From: Corallibacter vietnamensis
Lineage (GTDB): Bacteria > Bacteroidota > Bacteroidia > Flavobacteriales > Flavobacteriaceae
Assembly: GCF_039537875.1 (NCBI RefSeq)
Contig: NZ_BAABBI010000001.1
Span: forward strand, 744,001-808,000
Length of the DNA: 64,000 bases
Reading direction: 5' to 3'
Shown: piece by piece, positions 17,455-26,029 of the stretch
How positions within the stretch are numbered: position 1 is the stretch's first letter
How the letters are laid out: each line of letters begins with the position of its first letter
Translations under genes and position numbers: made by a program
The notes under the pieces: generated by a model
The model's database searches: none
The model's input: the letters and a program-made list of their open reading frames with translations, nothing else
Told to the model about the DNA's origin: nothing

Positions 17455-17793
17455 ATGAGTAATTCAAAGTTATATAAGGGCAGTTTAAACACAATCATTT
17501 TAAAGTTATTAAACGAGAATGATAAAATGTATGGTTATGAGATCACGCAAAAGGTAAAGGCGCTTACAAAAGGCGAGCTTCAAATTACCGAAGGCGCATT
17601 GTATCCGGCGTTACATAAACTAGAGGCTCAAGGTTTGCTAGATGTTGAGGTTGTAAAAGTAGATAACCGTTTAAGAAAATATTATAAACTTACTGAAAAC
17701 GGAACTAAAGAAACAGTAAATAAGCTAGAAGAATTAGCAGAGTATATTAAAACAATGCAGACGTTAGTTAATCCTAAATTTAGTTTAGATTAA
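17455..17793 (+). CDS. PadR-family transcriptional regulator
   Basis: A 112-aa winged-helix protein: YKGSLNTIILKLLNENDKMYGYEITQKV (helix 1 and the helix-turn-helix), GELQITEGALYPALHKLEAQGLL (recognition helix and wing), then RLRKYYKLTENGT and a dimerising C-terminal helix. This is the standard PadR layout at standard length. Start ATG 17455 (MSNSKLYKG) is chosen because the promoter and operator lie over the upstream ATG at 17422. It heads an operon with a membrane protein and an ABC-2 type transporter, and most likely represses the operon until a toxic or membrane-active compound binds. Confidence 0.9.
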   Translation: MSNSKLYKGSLNTIILKLLNENDKMYGYEITQKVKALTKGELQITEGALYPALHKLEAQGLLDVEVVKVDNRLRKYYKLTENGTKETVNKLEELAEYIKTMQTLVNPKFSLD

Positions 17794-17836
17794 AGTACCT
17801 AACCTAAAAAGAAGTGCAAAAATTATCAAATACCTA

Positions 17837-18526
17837 ATGAAACTTTCAGAACAACATATACAGGATCTTTATGCGTTTACCAGAAAACACTTTGTAGAGC
17901 ATTATGATTTACAAACCGAATTGGTTGATCATTTAGCAAATGATATTGAATCCATGTGGCAAGAAAAGCCAGCGTTAGAGTTTGAAACAGCAAGAGATAG
18001 AGCGTTTAAAAAATTTGGCGTTTTTGGCTTTATGGAAGCTATTGAGCAAAAACAAAAAGCAATGAATAAGCGCTATATGAGTTACCTGTTCAAAGAACTT
18101 ATACAATGGTTTAAAGTGCCACAAATTCTAACAACCATAAGTTTGTTTTGTATGTATTATTTAGCTTTTTCTTCAAATCATGTAAGTGTTTTTGCTGTGT
18201 TTTTTTACTTAATCATTTCTGCATGGTGTATTTATAAAAGCGTGCAATTAAACAGGCAGTTTAGAAGACGCAAAGAAATATCTAATAAAAAGTGGTTGCT
18301 TGAAGAAATGATTTTTAAACAAGCAGGTGGTATTTCTTTTTTGTTTTTATCACAGTTTTATAATGTTTTTAATATTACCGAAGAATTTGTGAATAATAGC
18401 TATGCGGTAATAGGGTTGACACTAATATTTACGTTACTTACACTGGTGAATTTTATCAGCTTTAAATTAATACCAGATAAAGCAGAAGAATTACTAAACG
18501 AAACATATCCAGAGTTTTCTTTGTAA
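17837..18526 (+). CDS. HAAS-like membrane protein linked to the PadR operon
   Basis: A 229-aa protein. The N-terminal ~90 residues are helical and acidic (MKLSEQHIQDLYAFTRKHFVEHYDLQTELVDHLA, then a DRAFKKFGVFGFMEAIEQ block), resembling the HAAS cytoplasmic domain that accompanies PadR regulators. About four TM segments follow (two pairs near residues 95-140 and 165-215). It is 43 bases downstream of padR and 45 upstream of the ABC permease. HAAS proteins often act as membrane partners or co-regulators of PadR, but no biochemical role can be read here. Confidence 0.65.
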   Translation: MKLSEQHIQDLYAFTRKHFVEHYDLQTELVDHLANDIESMWQEKPALEFETARDRAFKKFGVFGFMEAIEQKQKAMNKRYMSYLFKELIQWFKVPQILTTISLFCMYYLAFSSNHVSVFAVFFYLIISAWCIYKSVQLNRQFRRRKEISNKKWLLEEMIFKQAGGISFLFLSQFYNVFNITEEFVNNSYAVIGLTLIFTLLTLVNFISFKLIPDKAEELLNETYPEFSL

Positions 18527-18571
18527 CAAAAAGTGTTGTAATATTACTAATACATAAAACCAGCACAAAAA

Positions 18572-20053
18572 ATGACTTTAAAACACTTTATTAATTTAGA
18601 ATGGAAACAATACTTTAGGTCATCTTACTGGCAAAAAAATATAGCGCTTAATATTTTACTTGTGTTTTTTGCCTTGTGCTTTGTAGTAATGTTTTTGATA
18701 GTAGGAGTAGCAATTTATCCGATTCTAAAAGACCAATTTCCAGATAAAGATCCATTATTTATAGTTAATAGTTATATTTTTTATTGGATTATTGTTGATG
18801 TACTCATGAGGTTCTTTTTTCAGAAGCTACCAGTAATGAGTGTTAAACCTTTGTTGACATTGCCTGTTAAACGCAGTAAGGTGGTAAACTATGTGTTGGG
18901 GAAATCTGCTTTTTCTTTTTTCAACTTTTTACCAATGTTTGCCATTATTCCTTTTGGGATAATGCTGTTGATAAACGACTACCCAACTGTTTCTGTCCTA
19001 GTTTGGGTTCTAACCATACTTTGTATAACGCTAATTATTAATTTTCTAAATTTTATTTTAGAAAGTTTTTCTGCTGAAACGGAATTGTCTTTTCTTCCGG
19101 TAATTGCAATTTCAGGAGGAGTATTTGCTTTAAACTATTTCAACATTATTTCGTTTACCGATTTAGTAGCGCAGGCAGTAAATGGTGTTTACAACAATCC
19201 TATTTTATTGCTAGTTCCAATATTGATTTTGATAGCATTGTATGTTGTAAACTTTAAAATGCTGAGAAAAAAACTGTTTTTAGATAGCTCTTTAAAATCA
19301 AATGTTAAGGAGGTAAATTCTTCTAATTTAGAATGGACAAAAAGATTTGGTGATGTTGCACCTTTTATGCAGTTAGATTTAAAACTAATATGGAGAAACA
19401 AACGTCCTAAATCTACAGTGTTTCTGGTGATTTTTGGTTTACTGTATGGACTTATTTTTTATCCTAATCCTAATTATGCTGACAAGCCATGGTTTTATGG
19501 GTTTATAGGCATTTTTGTTACAGGAATTTTCTTAATCAATTTTGGTCAGTTTGTGCCGGCTTGGGATAGCGGTTATTACAAAATGCTAATGAGTCAGAAT
19601 ATTAAATACAAACAATATCTTAAGTCAAAATTTACACTAATGAGTTTGAGTGTAGTAATCTTGTTTGTGTTGAGTATTCCGTATGTGTACTTTGGATGGA
19701 AAATTTTATTAGCTCATTTTGCAGCTGCAATTTATAATATAGGGATAAACACACATGTTATTTTATTAGGAGGCTCTTATAACAGAAAGAAGATTGACCT
19801 AAATCAAAGAGCAGCTTTTAATTATCAAGGAACAGGCGCAGTTCAGTGGTTAATAGGCTTACCTCTTATGATTTTACCTCTAGCTATTTTTGGGGTTGTC
19901 TATTGGTTAGTTAATTTCGAAATAGCGTGTTTAGTATTGGTGATTATAGGTATTTTAGGTATTGTTCTTCATCAAAAAATAATGAATGTTATTACCAAAA
20001 AATATTTAGCCTCAAAGTATAAAATGATTAGTGCATTTAGTCAAGATAATTAA
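18572..20053 (+). CDS. ABC transporter permease (DUF5687-like)
   Basis: A 493-aa membrane protein with about ten to twelve TM segments in two halves separated by a cytoplasmic stretch (about residues 225-270, FKMLRKKLFLDSSLKSN). The N-terminus HFINLEWKQYFRSSYWQKN and a second repeat LDLKLIWRNKRPKS are amphipathic segments of the ABC-2 exporter type. It resembles a Bacteroidota permease family of unknown substrate. The ATPase gene follows after 13 bases, and both depend on the padR promoter. The likely role is export of a lipid, peptide or drug. Confidence 0.8.
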   Translation: MTLKHFINLEWKQYFRSSYWQKNIALNILLVFFALCFVVMFLIVGVAIYPILKDQFPDKDPLFIVNSYIFYWIIVDVLMRFFFQKLPVMSVKPLLTLPVKRSKVVNYVLGKSAFSFFNFLPMFAIIPFGIMLLINDYPTVSVLVWVLTILCITLIINFLNFILESFSAETELSFLPVIAISGGVFALNYFNIISFTDLVAQAVNGVYNNPILLLVPILILIALYVVNFKMLRKKLFLDSSLKSNVKEVNSSNLEWTKRFGDVAPFMQLDLKLIWRNKRPKSTVFLVIFGLLYGLIFYPNPNYADKPWFYGFIGIFVTGIFLINFGQFVPAWDSGYYKMLMSQNIKYKQYLKSKFTLMSLSVVILFVLSIPYVYFGWKILLAHFAAAIYNIGINTHVILLGGSYNRKKIDLNQRAAFNYQGTGAVQWLIGLPLMILPLAIFGVVYWLVNFEIACLVLVIIGILGIVLHQKIMNVITKKYLASKYKMISAFSQDN

Positions 20054-20066
20054 TTAAAAACGTATT

Positions 20067-20774
20067 ATGATACACACATCAAGCCTCTCAAAAGCATATG
20101 GCCAAAAAACGGTTTTAAATATAGCAGATTTGCAAATCCCTAAAGGACAAAGTTTTGGATTAGTAGGGAATAATGGTGCAGGAAAAACCACATACTTTAG
20201 CTTGTTGTTAGATTTAATTCAACCTACAACAGGATATATAAAAAACAACAATATTAAAGTAGATGAAAGTGAAGATTGGAAACCATTTACGTCAGCCTTT
20301 ATTGATGAAAGCTTTTTAATAGGCTACCTAACTCCTGAAGAGTACTTTTATTTCATAGGTGAATTACGCGGTCAAAATAAAGCTGATGTTGATGCTCTAG
20401 TGTCTCAATACACCGACTTTTTTCATGGCGAAATACTTGGGCAGAAAAAATATTTAAGAGACTTAAGTAAAGGAAATCAGAAAAAAGCTGGAATTGTAGC
20501 AGCGCTCATAGGCAACCCTGATGTTGTAATTCTAGATGAGCCATTTGCAAATTTAGATCCTACAACACAAATTCGTTTAAAAGGAATTATTAAAGATTTA
20601 GCAGCTACAAAAGGGGTTACAGTACTTGTTTCTAGTCATGATTTATTACACGTAACTGATGTTTGTGAGCGTATAGTTGTATTAGAAAAAGGAGAAATTA
20701 TTAAAGATTTACAAACTAGCGAAGCAACTCTAAAAGAGTTAGAAGCACATTTTTCTGGGACAGAAACTATTTAA
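20067..20774 (+). CDS. ABC transporter ATP-binding protein
   Basis: A 235-aa ATPase with Walker A GNNGAGKTT (about residues 34-42), signature LSKGNQKKAG, Walker B VVILDEPFANLDP and the switch His in SSHDL. It is of the ABC-2 exporter type and pairs with the permease encoded 13 bases upstream. The Q-loop region is slightly unusual, with FIDESFLIGYLTPEEY instead of a typical Q-x-x-x-L pattern. It is the last gene of the PadR operon. Confidence 0.93.
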   Translation: MIHTSSLSKAYGQKTVLNIADLQIPKGQSFGLVGNNGAGKTTYFSLLLDLIQPTTGYIKNNNIKVDESEDWKPFTSAFIDESFLIGYLTPEEYFYFIGELRGQNKADVDALVSQYTDFFHGEILGQKKYLRDLSKGNQKKAGIVAALIGNPDVVILDEPFANLDPTTQIRLKGIIKDLAATKGVTVLVSSHDLLHVTDVCERIVVLEKGEIIKDLQTSEATLKELEAHFSGTETI

Positions 20775-20880
20775 AAGTCCGTCGTTTTTTTCATAATAAT
20801 TCAAAAAGATGCTTATTTTTACAGCATTACATAATATATGTAGCTGTTTTTAGTTATGTATTAACCAAACATCACCAACG

Positions 20881-23442
20881 TTGAAGACATCTTTAAGAAT
20901 CATTATATTACTTACTGGTATTGTGCTAGTCACAGCAAGTTGTTCTAGAAAAAAAGATACTTTTTTAAATAGAAATTATCACGCACTATCAGCTAGAGAC
21001 AATACGTTGTTTAATGGGTATAACGCATTAAATCAAGGTGTTGTTAATTTGAAAGCTTCATATCAAGACAACTATTGGGATATCTTACCAATAGAGCGTA
21101 TGGAGATTTTTGAAGAAATTACACTTCCAGGGCAAAGTAAAAACGAAAGTTTTTCTAGAGCAGAAGAGAAAGCCATAAAAGCAGTGCAAAAGCACGGCAT
21201 GAATATAGATGGTAAAGAACGAAATCCTCAAATTGATGAAGCATATTTACTGTTAGGAAAAGCCCGCTATTTTGACCAGCGCTTTATACCAGCTTTAGAA
21301 GCCTTTAACTACATTCTTTATAAATACCCAGCAAGTGATAAGATTAATCAAGCAAAAATTTGGAGAGAAAAAACCAATATAAGGCTAGAAAATGATGAGC
21401 TAGCAATAAAAAATCTTAAGCGTCTTTTAGAGCAAGAAGAACTAGAAAAGCAAGATCTAGCTGATGCAACATCTATGCTAGCACAAGCCTATATCAACAC
21501 AAAATCTCTTGACAGTGCTTTAACTCAAATAGATATTGCTGCTAGCAGTACAAAAAACAATGACGAACGCGGTAGATACCGTTTTATTCAAGGGCAATTA
21601 TACAATGCGTTAGGAGATAAAGACAGCGCAAACATTGCTTTTGATCGTGTTATAGAACTAAACAGAAGAATTCCAAGAATTTATTTAATCACTGCACATT
21701 TAGAAAAAGCTAAAAACTTTAATTATGATAAAGGAAATAAGCTTGAGTTTTTAGAGTTGTTAACAGATTTAGAAGAAAACAGAGAAAACAGGCCTTTTTT
21801 AGATAAAATATATTTTCAAATTGCTCAATATCATTTACAAAATCAATCAGATTCTTTAGCGGTTGCATATTACAATAAATCTTTGCGAACAAATACGCAA
21901 GACCAACTTTTGCGAGCAAAAAACTATGAAACCATAGGGAATATAAATTTTGATAATTCTGAATATAAGTTAGCTGGTGCTTACTACGATAGCACCATGA
22001 AAAACCTTAAAACCAATAGTAAACCTTATCGTATTATAAAACGTAAAAGAGATAATTTAGAAGACGTTATAAATTATGAGGATATAGCAAAAGTAGACGA
22101 TAGTATTTTAGATTTAGTTGCTATGTCAAACGAAGCAAGGTTGACGTATTTTCAAGGTTACACAGAGAAATTAAAACAACTAGCAGAAGAAGAAAAAGAA
22201 CGCCAAGAACAAGCTGCGCGCAGTCAAAAACCAGCAAACACAAATGATAAGCTTACGGCACAAATGTCTAGAGTTGCAGCAAGATCAAAAGGCCCAATGC
22301 CAGGAGTCGCAGCAACCTTTTATTTTTACAATCCAACAACTGTAGCTTATGGAAAAACAGAGTTTGTTAGTAATTGGGGAAATAGAAGTAACGCTGATAA
22401 TTGGAGATGGTCTAGCAAAGCAAAATCAGCATTAAACACAGAACTAGCAGGATTGTTAGACGATGAGGCAAGCAATGAAATTTTCGACCCTAAATTTTAT
22501 ATAGATCAAATTCCAACAGAAGATAAAGCAATAGATAGTATTACAAAAGAACGAAACTATGCATACTATCAATTAGGATTGATTTACAAAGAAAAATTTA
22601 AAGAATACGAGTTGTCTAAAGACAAGTTTCAAGCACTTTTAAGTTTTTCTCCTGAAGAAAAATTAATATTACCTAGTAAGTATAATTTATATAAAATTTA
22701 TACACTTTTAGGTGAAAACGATGAGGCTACAATTAGTAAAAATGATATTATATCAAACTATCCAGAATCTAGATATGCGGCTATCCTAAAAAATCCAGAA
22801 AGCGCAAATCTTAAAGATGAGAGTAGTCCTGAAAGTATTTACGAAAACCTCTACAGAAAACTTCAAGATCAACAGTACGCTGAAGTAATAGAAGGTGCAG
22901 AAGAATATATTACACTTTTTGAAGGCGACCCAATAGTACCAAAGTTAGAGCTGCTGAAGGCTCAAGCATCTGGACGATTGCATGGTTATGAAGCATATAG
23001 TAAGGGTATGAATTTTGTAGCTTTAAATTATGCAAACACACCAGAAGGGCAGCAAGCAAAAAACATTGTAGACAATGTGCTTCCAAAAATAGCAAACAAG
23101 AAATTTACTGATAACCCTGAAGAAAAGAATTTTAAAATAGTATACACATTTTCTAAAGACGAGTTTGAATCCATAGAAGACTTTAAAAAACAATTAAATG
23201 AAGCCATTGAGCAAGTACACGTTTTTGATATGTCACTTTCAACAGACGTTTACAATGAAACAACAAAGTTTGTTGTTATTCATGGTTTAAAAAGTAAAGA
23301 AGGAGCTGAAGGCTATGCAAGCTCATTATTAGAACGCAAAAAAAATAAAATAACAAAACCGTTCTTTGCGGTATCTTCATCAAACTACAGGGTGATACAA
23401 ATACATAAAAATGTAGACGAATATACAGCTTCAAATCAATAA
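20881..23442 (+). CDS. sprE: Gliding motility / type IX secretion lipoprotein SprE (PorW)
   Basis: An 853-aa lipoprotein that starts at TTG 20881; the signal peptide and lipobox VTASC (Cys22 or so) follow at once, and no ATG fits. The mature N-terminus RKKDTFLNRNYHALSARDNTLFNGYNAL is typical of SprE/PorW. Two sets of TPR-like helical repeats (about residues 130-380 and 560-720) flank a charged coiled region (about 420-460, rich in Glu/Gln/Arg). SprE is needed for gliding and type IX secretion in Flavobacterium johnsoniae and is an outer-membrane-linked lipoprotein. A bactofilin gene follows within 18 bases. Confidence 0.85.
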   Translation: MKTSLRIIILLTGIVLVTASCSRKKDTFLNRNYHALSARDNTLFNGYNALNQGVVNLKASYQDNYWDILPIERMEIFEEITLPGQSKNESFSRAEEKAIKAVQKHGMNIDGKERNPQIDEAYLLLGKARYFDQRFIPALEAFNYILYKYPASDKINQAKIWREKTNIRLENDELAIKNLKRLLEQEELEKQDLADATSMLAQAYINTKSLDSALTQIDIAASSTKNNDERGRYRFIQGQLYNALGDKDSANIAFDRVIELNRRIPRIYLITAHLEKAKNFNYDKGNKLEFLELLTDLEENRENRPFLDKIYFQIAQYHLQNQSDSLAVAYYNKSLRTNTQDQLLRAKNYETIGNINFDNSEYKLAGAYYDSTMKNLKTNSKPYRIIKRKRDNLEDVINYEDIAKVDDSILDLVAMSNEARLTYFQGYTEKLKQLAEEEKERQEQAARSQKPANTNDKLTAQMSRVAARSKGPMPGVAATFYFYNPTTVAYGKTEFVSNWGNRSNADNWRWSSKAKSALNTELAGLLDDEASNEIFDPKFYIDQIPTEDKAIDSITKERNYAYYQLGLIYKEKFKEYELSKDKFQALLSFSPEEKLILPSKYNLYKIYTLLGENDEATISKNDIISNYPESRYAAILKNPESANLKDESSPESIYENLYRKLQDQQYAEVIEGAEEYITLFEGDPIVPKLELLKAQASGRLHGYEAYSKGMNFVALNYANTPEGQQAKNIVDNVLPKIANKKFTDNPEEKNFKIVYTFSKDEFESIEDFKKQLNEAIEQVHVFDMSLSTDVYNETTKFVVIHGLKSKEGAEGYASSLLERKKNKITKPFFAVSSSNYRVIQIHKNVDEYTASNQ

Positions 23443-23460
23443 TATTTAAATACAAAAAAC

Positions 23461-23868
23461 ATGTTTTCTGACAATAGAAAAAGCAATCATAACCTAGAGA
23501 GCATTTCAAATCAAAACATTATAGCAAAAGGAACCAAAGTTACAGGAGACCTAACAAGTGACGGAGGTTTTAGAATAGATGGCGCCATTGACGGCACACT
23601 AAAAACTCCAGGAAAAATAGTTGTTGGAAAAACAGGAATCGTAAACGGAACCATAGAAGGAGCCGATGCATATTTTGAAGGAGAATTTTCTGGAAAGTTA
23701 ATATTATCAGGAACGCTTACGCTAAAATCTACAGCAAAAATAGAAGGCGAAGTAACCGTAGGAAAACTTGAGGTAGATCCTGGAGCAACATTTAATGTGA
23801 CTTGCTCAATGAAAGGAGTAAATCAGAACGCCAATAAGCATGTCTCAAAAACCAAAACAGCAGTATAA
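23461..23868 (+). CDS. Bactofilin (polymer-forming cytoskeletal protein)
   Basis: A 135-aa protein with a disordered N-terminus and a right-handed beta-helix core made of short repeats (GDLTSDGGFRIDGAIDGTL, KIVVGKTGIVNGTIEGA, GKLILSGTLTLKSTAKIEGEVTVGKLEVDPGA). It is a bactofilin of normal length that would polymerise at the membrane without nucleotide. It lies 18 bases downstream of sprE, and its 3' end overlaps atpZ by 29 bases. The gene context links the cytoskeletal element to the motility/secretion lipoprotein and to ATP synthase transcription; whether this is functional is unknown. Confidence 0.9.
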   Translation: MFSDNRKSNHNLESISNQNIIAKGTKVTGDLTSDGGFRIDGAIDGTLKTPGKIVVGKTGIVNGTIEGADAYFEGEFSGKLILSGTLTLKSTAKIEGEVTVGKLEVDPGATFNVTCSMKGVNQNANKHVSKTKTAV

Positions 23869-24067
23869 TAAATATATAAGGTTTACAACAATAGCCATTC
23901 AAATGGGAGTTACCATATACCTAGGTAGTGAGTTGGGGGCTTGGCTTGATGTTAAATTTAATAATACAAATCAGCTTTACTATAAAATAGTAACTTTGCT
24001 GTCTGTTTTTATAGCTATGTATGCCGTCATAAAACAGGTTTTAAATATTACAAATAAAAAAGATTAG
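23840..24067 (+). CDS. atpZ: AtpZ/AtpI-type small membrane protein
   Basis: A 75-aa protein with two TM helices (about residues 17-35 and 47-66), GVTIYLGSELGAWLDVKF between them and a C-terminal basic tail. This is the AtpZ family, which accompanies F-type ATP synthase genes and is linked to assembly of the c ring or to Mg2+/Ca2+ handling. It begins inside the bactofilin gene (29-base overlap), so it is probably translated by coupling. It lies two small genes upstream of atpB. Confidence 0.75.
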   Translation: MSQKPKQQYNKYIRFTTIAIQMGVTIYLGSELGAWLDVKFNNTNQLYYKIVTLLSVFIAMYAVIKQVLNITNKKD

Positions 24068-24069
24068 CC

Positions 24070-24441
24070 TTGATAAAAAGAATACTAGTATTTACATTTT
24101 CTATAATTGGGTGTTTTGTTATAGTCTTTTCGGCCCATAATTATTTAAACACACAAGCACTTTCGTTTGCATTATGGCGCGTGTATTTGTTTCATGCAAT
24201 TGCTGCATTCATAGTTTACGTTTGTGTAGAAATTATGGCAGAAAAGATGCCTAATCAAGCAGGTTATGCATACTTGATGCTTATGTTTTTCAAGATAGGA
24301 GTTTTTGTTTTAATTTTTCAAGAATCAGTATTTGCAAAAGAGAGTTTGCTAAAAGCAGAATCGGTTGCATTAATAGTTCCGTTGTTTTTATTTTTAACAA
24401 TTGAAGCTGTTGGCGTAGCAAGACTTCTTAACAGTAAATAA
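24070..24441 (+). CDS. Four-TM membrane protein at the atpI position
   Basis: A 123-aa protein with four hydrophobic segments (about residues 5-22, 37-57, 72-91 and 97-117). It starts at TTG 24070, two bases after the atpZ stop. Size, topology and position are those of AtpI, a putative c-ring assembly factor in ATP synthase operons, but I cannot see diagnostic sequence identity, so the symbol is left empty. The atpB promoter lies downstream of it, so the gene is transcribed with sprE/bactofilin/atpZ rather than mainly with atpB. Confidence 0.65.
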   Translation: MIKRILVFTFSIIGCFVIVFSAHNYLNTQALSFALWRVYLFHAIAAFIVYVCVEIMAEKMPNQAGYAYLMLMFFKIGVFVLIFQESVFAKESLLKAESVALIVPLFLFLTIEAVGVARLLNSK

Positions 24442-24506
24442 AAGAGGCTTTTAAATAAATGAAAAGTAAAAAACTACTGTTAAAAAAAACTAAACAAAAA
24501 AAGCGC

Positions 24507-24535
24507 TTGGGTTTTTAAATTATTGTGTACCTTTG
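24507..24535 (+). promoter_or_regulatory. Promoter of the atpBEFHAG operon
   Basis: TTG (24507-24509), 18 bases, TACCTTTG (24528-24535): a good Bacteroidota -33/-7 pair in the 140-base gap before atpB. Confidence 0.65.
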
Positions 24536-24581
24536 CACAAAATTTTAGAAAGCCTAAATGTTATTATTTAGAAAAGGAATT

Positions 24582-25700
24582 ATGATAGCAAAAAAATCTA
24601 TCAAGTTTTTAGTTGTATTGTTTGCATTAACAACTTCATTATCTGTGTTTGCTAATGGAGACGACAATAAAAACCAGCATCCAGAAGGGAACCAAGTTGA
24701 TACTCCAGAAGAAATTAAAGAGTACATTGCGCATCACTTAAAAGATTCACACGATTTTCATTTCTATACCGATAATGAATCGGGGAAACATTATGGTTTT
24801 CCGCTTCCTGTAATTGTTTGGACAAGTAAAGGGTTGCGAACATTTATGTCTTCAGAATTTCACCATGATGACGCAGGACATGTTGTTGTTGAAAAAGATG
24901 GCGTTAAGCTAACAAAAATTCATAGTAAAATATACGAATTAGATGCAGACGCAAATGAAGTTCAATTTGACGAAGCGCATCATGCAACTAATGCAACAAA
25001 AGTTTTAGACTTTTCTATTACAAAAAGCGTACTAGGTATGTTGTTAACAGGTTTATTAATGCTTTTAGGATTTGGTGCTTTAGCTAGAGGTTATAAAAAA
25101 GGACACGTGCCAACAGGAATTGGAAGAGTATTAGAGCCCCTAGTAATATATGTGCGTGACGAGATTGCAAGACCAAATATTGGAGAGAAAAAATATAGAA
25201 AATTCATGGGCTTTTTGCTAACCGTGTTTTTCTTTGTTTGGATATTGAACTTGTTAGGGTTAACTCCATTAGGGTTTAACGTAACTGGGCAAATAGCAGT
25301 AACAGCATGTTTAGCTATTTTTACAATGCTAATTTATCTTTTTAGTGGAAGTAAAGATTTTTGGGCACATACATTATGGATGCCAGGAGTTCCTGTCATT
25401 TTGCGTCCTATTCTAGCAGTAATAGAGTTGGTTGGTTTTGTATTAATTAAACCATTCTCACTATTAGTACGTTTATTTGCAAATATTACCGCAGGTCACT
25501 TTGTGGTTATGAGCTTAATAGCTTTAATGATTACCATGAAACAATCTTTTGGGCCAGTAGCCTCTACAGGAATGTCTCTAGTGTTGTCATTGTTTATTAT
25601 GGTTATTGAATTATTAGTAGCCTTTTTACAAGCGTTTATTTTTACGATGTTATCATCGTTATTTATAGGGATGGCTGTTGAAGAACACGAGCATCACTAA
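24582..25700 (+). CDS. atpB: F-type ATP synthase subunit a
   Basis: A subunit of about 372 aa with an unusual N-terminal extension of ~140 residues: a signal-peptide-like start (MIAKKSIKFLVVLFALTTSL) and a His-rich periplasmic stretch, as in other Bacteroidota. The membrane part follows from about residue 145. The essential Arg of the proton path is in LLVRLFANITAGHF, and the C-terminus ends EEHEHH. I prefer ATG 24582, preceded by AAAAGGA, to the in-frame ATG 24558, which would prefix eight residues to the signal. It opens the main atp operon. Confidence 0.93.
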   Translation: MIAKKSIKFLVVLFALTTSLSVFANGDDNKNQHPEGNQVDTPEEIKEYIAHHLKDSHDFHFYTDNESGKHYGFPLPVIVWTSKGLRTFMSSEFHHDDAGHVVVEKDGVKLTKIHSKIYELDADANEVQFDEAHHATNATKVLDFSITKSVLGMLLTGLLMLLGFGALARGYKKGHVPTGIGRVLEPLVIYVRDEIARPNIGEKKYRKFMGFLLTVFFFVWILNLLGLTPLGFNVTGQIAVTACLAIFTMLIYLFSGSKDFWAHTLWMPGVPVILRPILAVIELVGFVLIKPFSLLVRLFANITAGHFVVMSLIALMITMKQSFGPVASTGMSLVLSLFIMVIELLVAFLQAFIFTMLSSLFIGMAVEEHEHH

Positions 25701-25739
25701 ATATAAATTTGTTTAATTAATATTTTAAAATCAATTAGT

Positions 25740-25928
25740 ATGTACAATTTAATTGGAGCAGGATTAATCGTAATCGGTGGGGGAATCGGTTTAGGTCAAA
25801 TTGGTGGTAAAGCAATGGAAGGTATTGCTCGTCAACCTGAAGCAGCTGGTAAAATCCAAACTGCGATGATCATCATCGGAGCCTTATTAGAAGGTTTAGC
25901 TTTCGGTGCATTAATCTTAGGAAAGTAA
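25740..25928 (+). CDS. atpE: F-type ATP synthase subunit c
   Basis: A 62-aa proteolipid of two TM helices joined by the ARQPEAAGKIQ loop, which contacts the gamma/epsilon stalk. The ion-binding Glu is in GALLEGLAFGA. The residue after it is Gly, and the first-helix Gln does not align with that of known Na+-binding c subunits, so H+ coupling is more likely. At 62 residues it is on the short side, with almost no N-terminal tail. A strong hairpin follows the stop before atpF. Confidence 0.95.
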   Translation: MYNLIGAGLIVIGGGIGLGQIGGKAMEGIARQPEAAGKIQTAMIIIGALLEGLAFGALILGK

Positions 25929-25948
25929 TTATTTCCGTATTAAGACAA

Positions 25949-25989
25949 AAACCAGAACACCTGTAACGGTTGGTTACAGGTTCTGGTTT
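25949..25989 (+). promoter_or_regulatory. Intercistronic hairpin between atpE and atpF
   Basis: Arms 25949-25967 and 25973-25989 pair over 17 base pairs (AACCAGAA and CCTGTAAC in the left arm, with a 2-base bulge), with loop GGTTG. Only three T residues follow, so it is not a full terminator. It is likely an mRNA-stabilising or partial attenuation element that raises subunit c output relative to the distal genes. Confidence 0.6.
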
Positions 25990-26029
25990 AAAAAAATTAA
26001 ACAATAAAGAACCCATTTAACAAAAAAAC

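Noticed and set aside
24460..24519. 19-codon ORF (MKSKKLL start) before atpB
   Set aside because: Lys-rich chance frame in poly-A sequence that spans the -33 region of the atp promoter.
25740..25928. Na+-coupled ATP synthase c subunit
   Set aside because: Gly follows the ion-binding Glu, and the helix-1 Gln is not at the Na+-ligand position.
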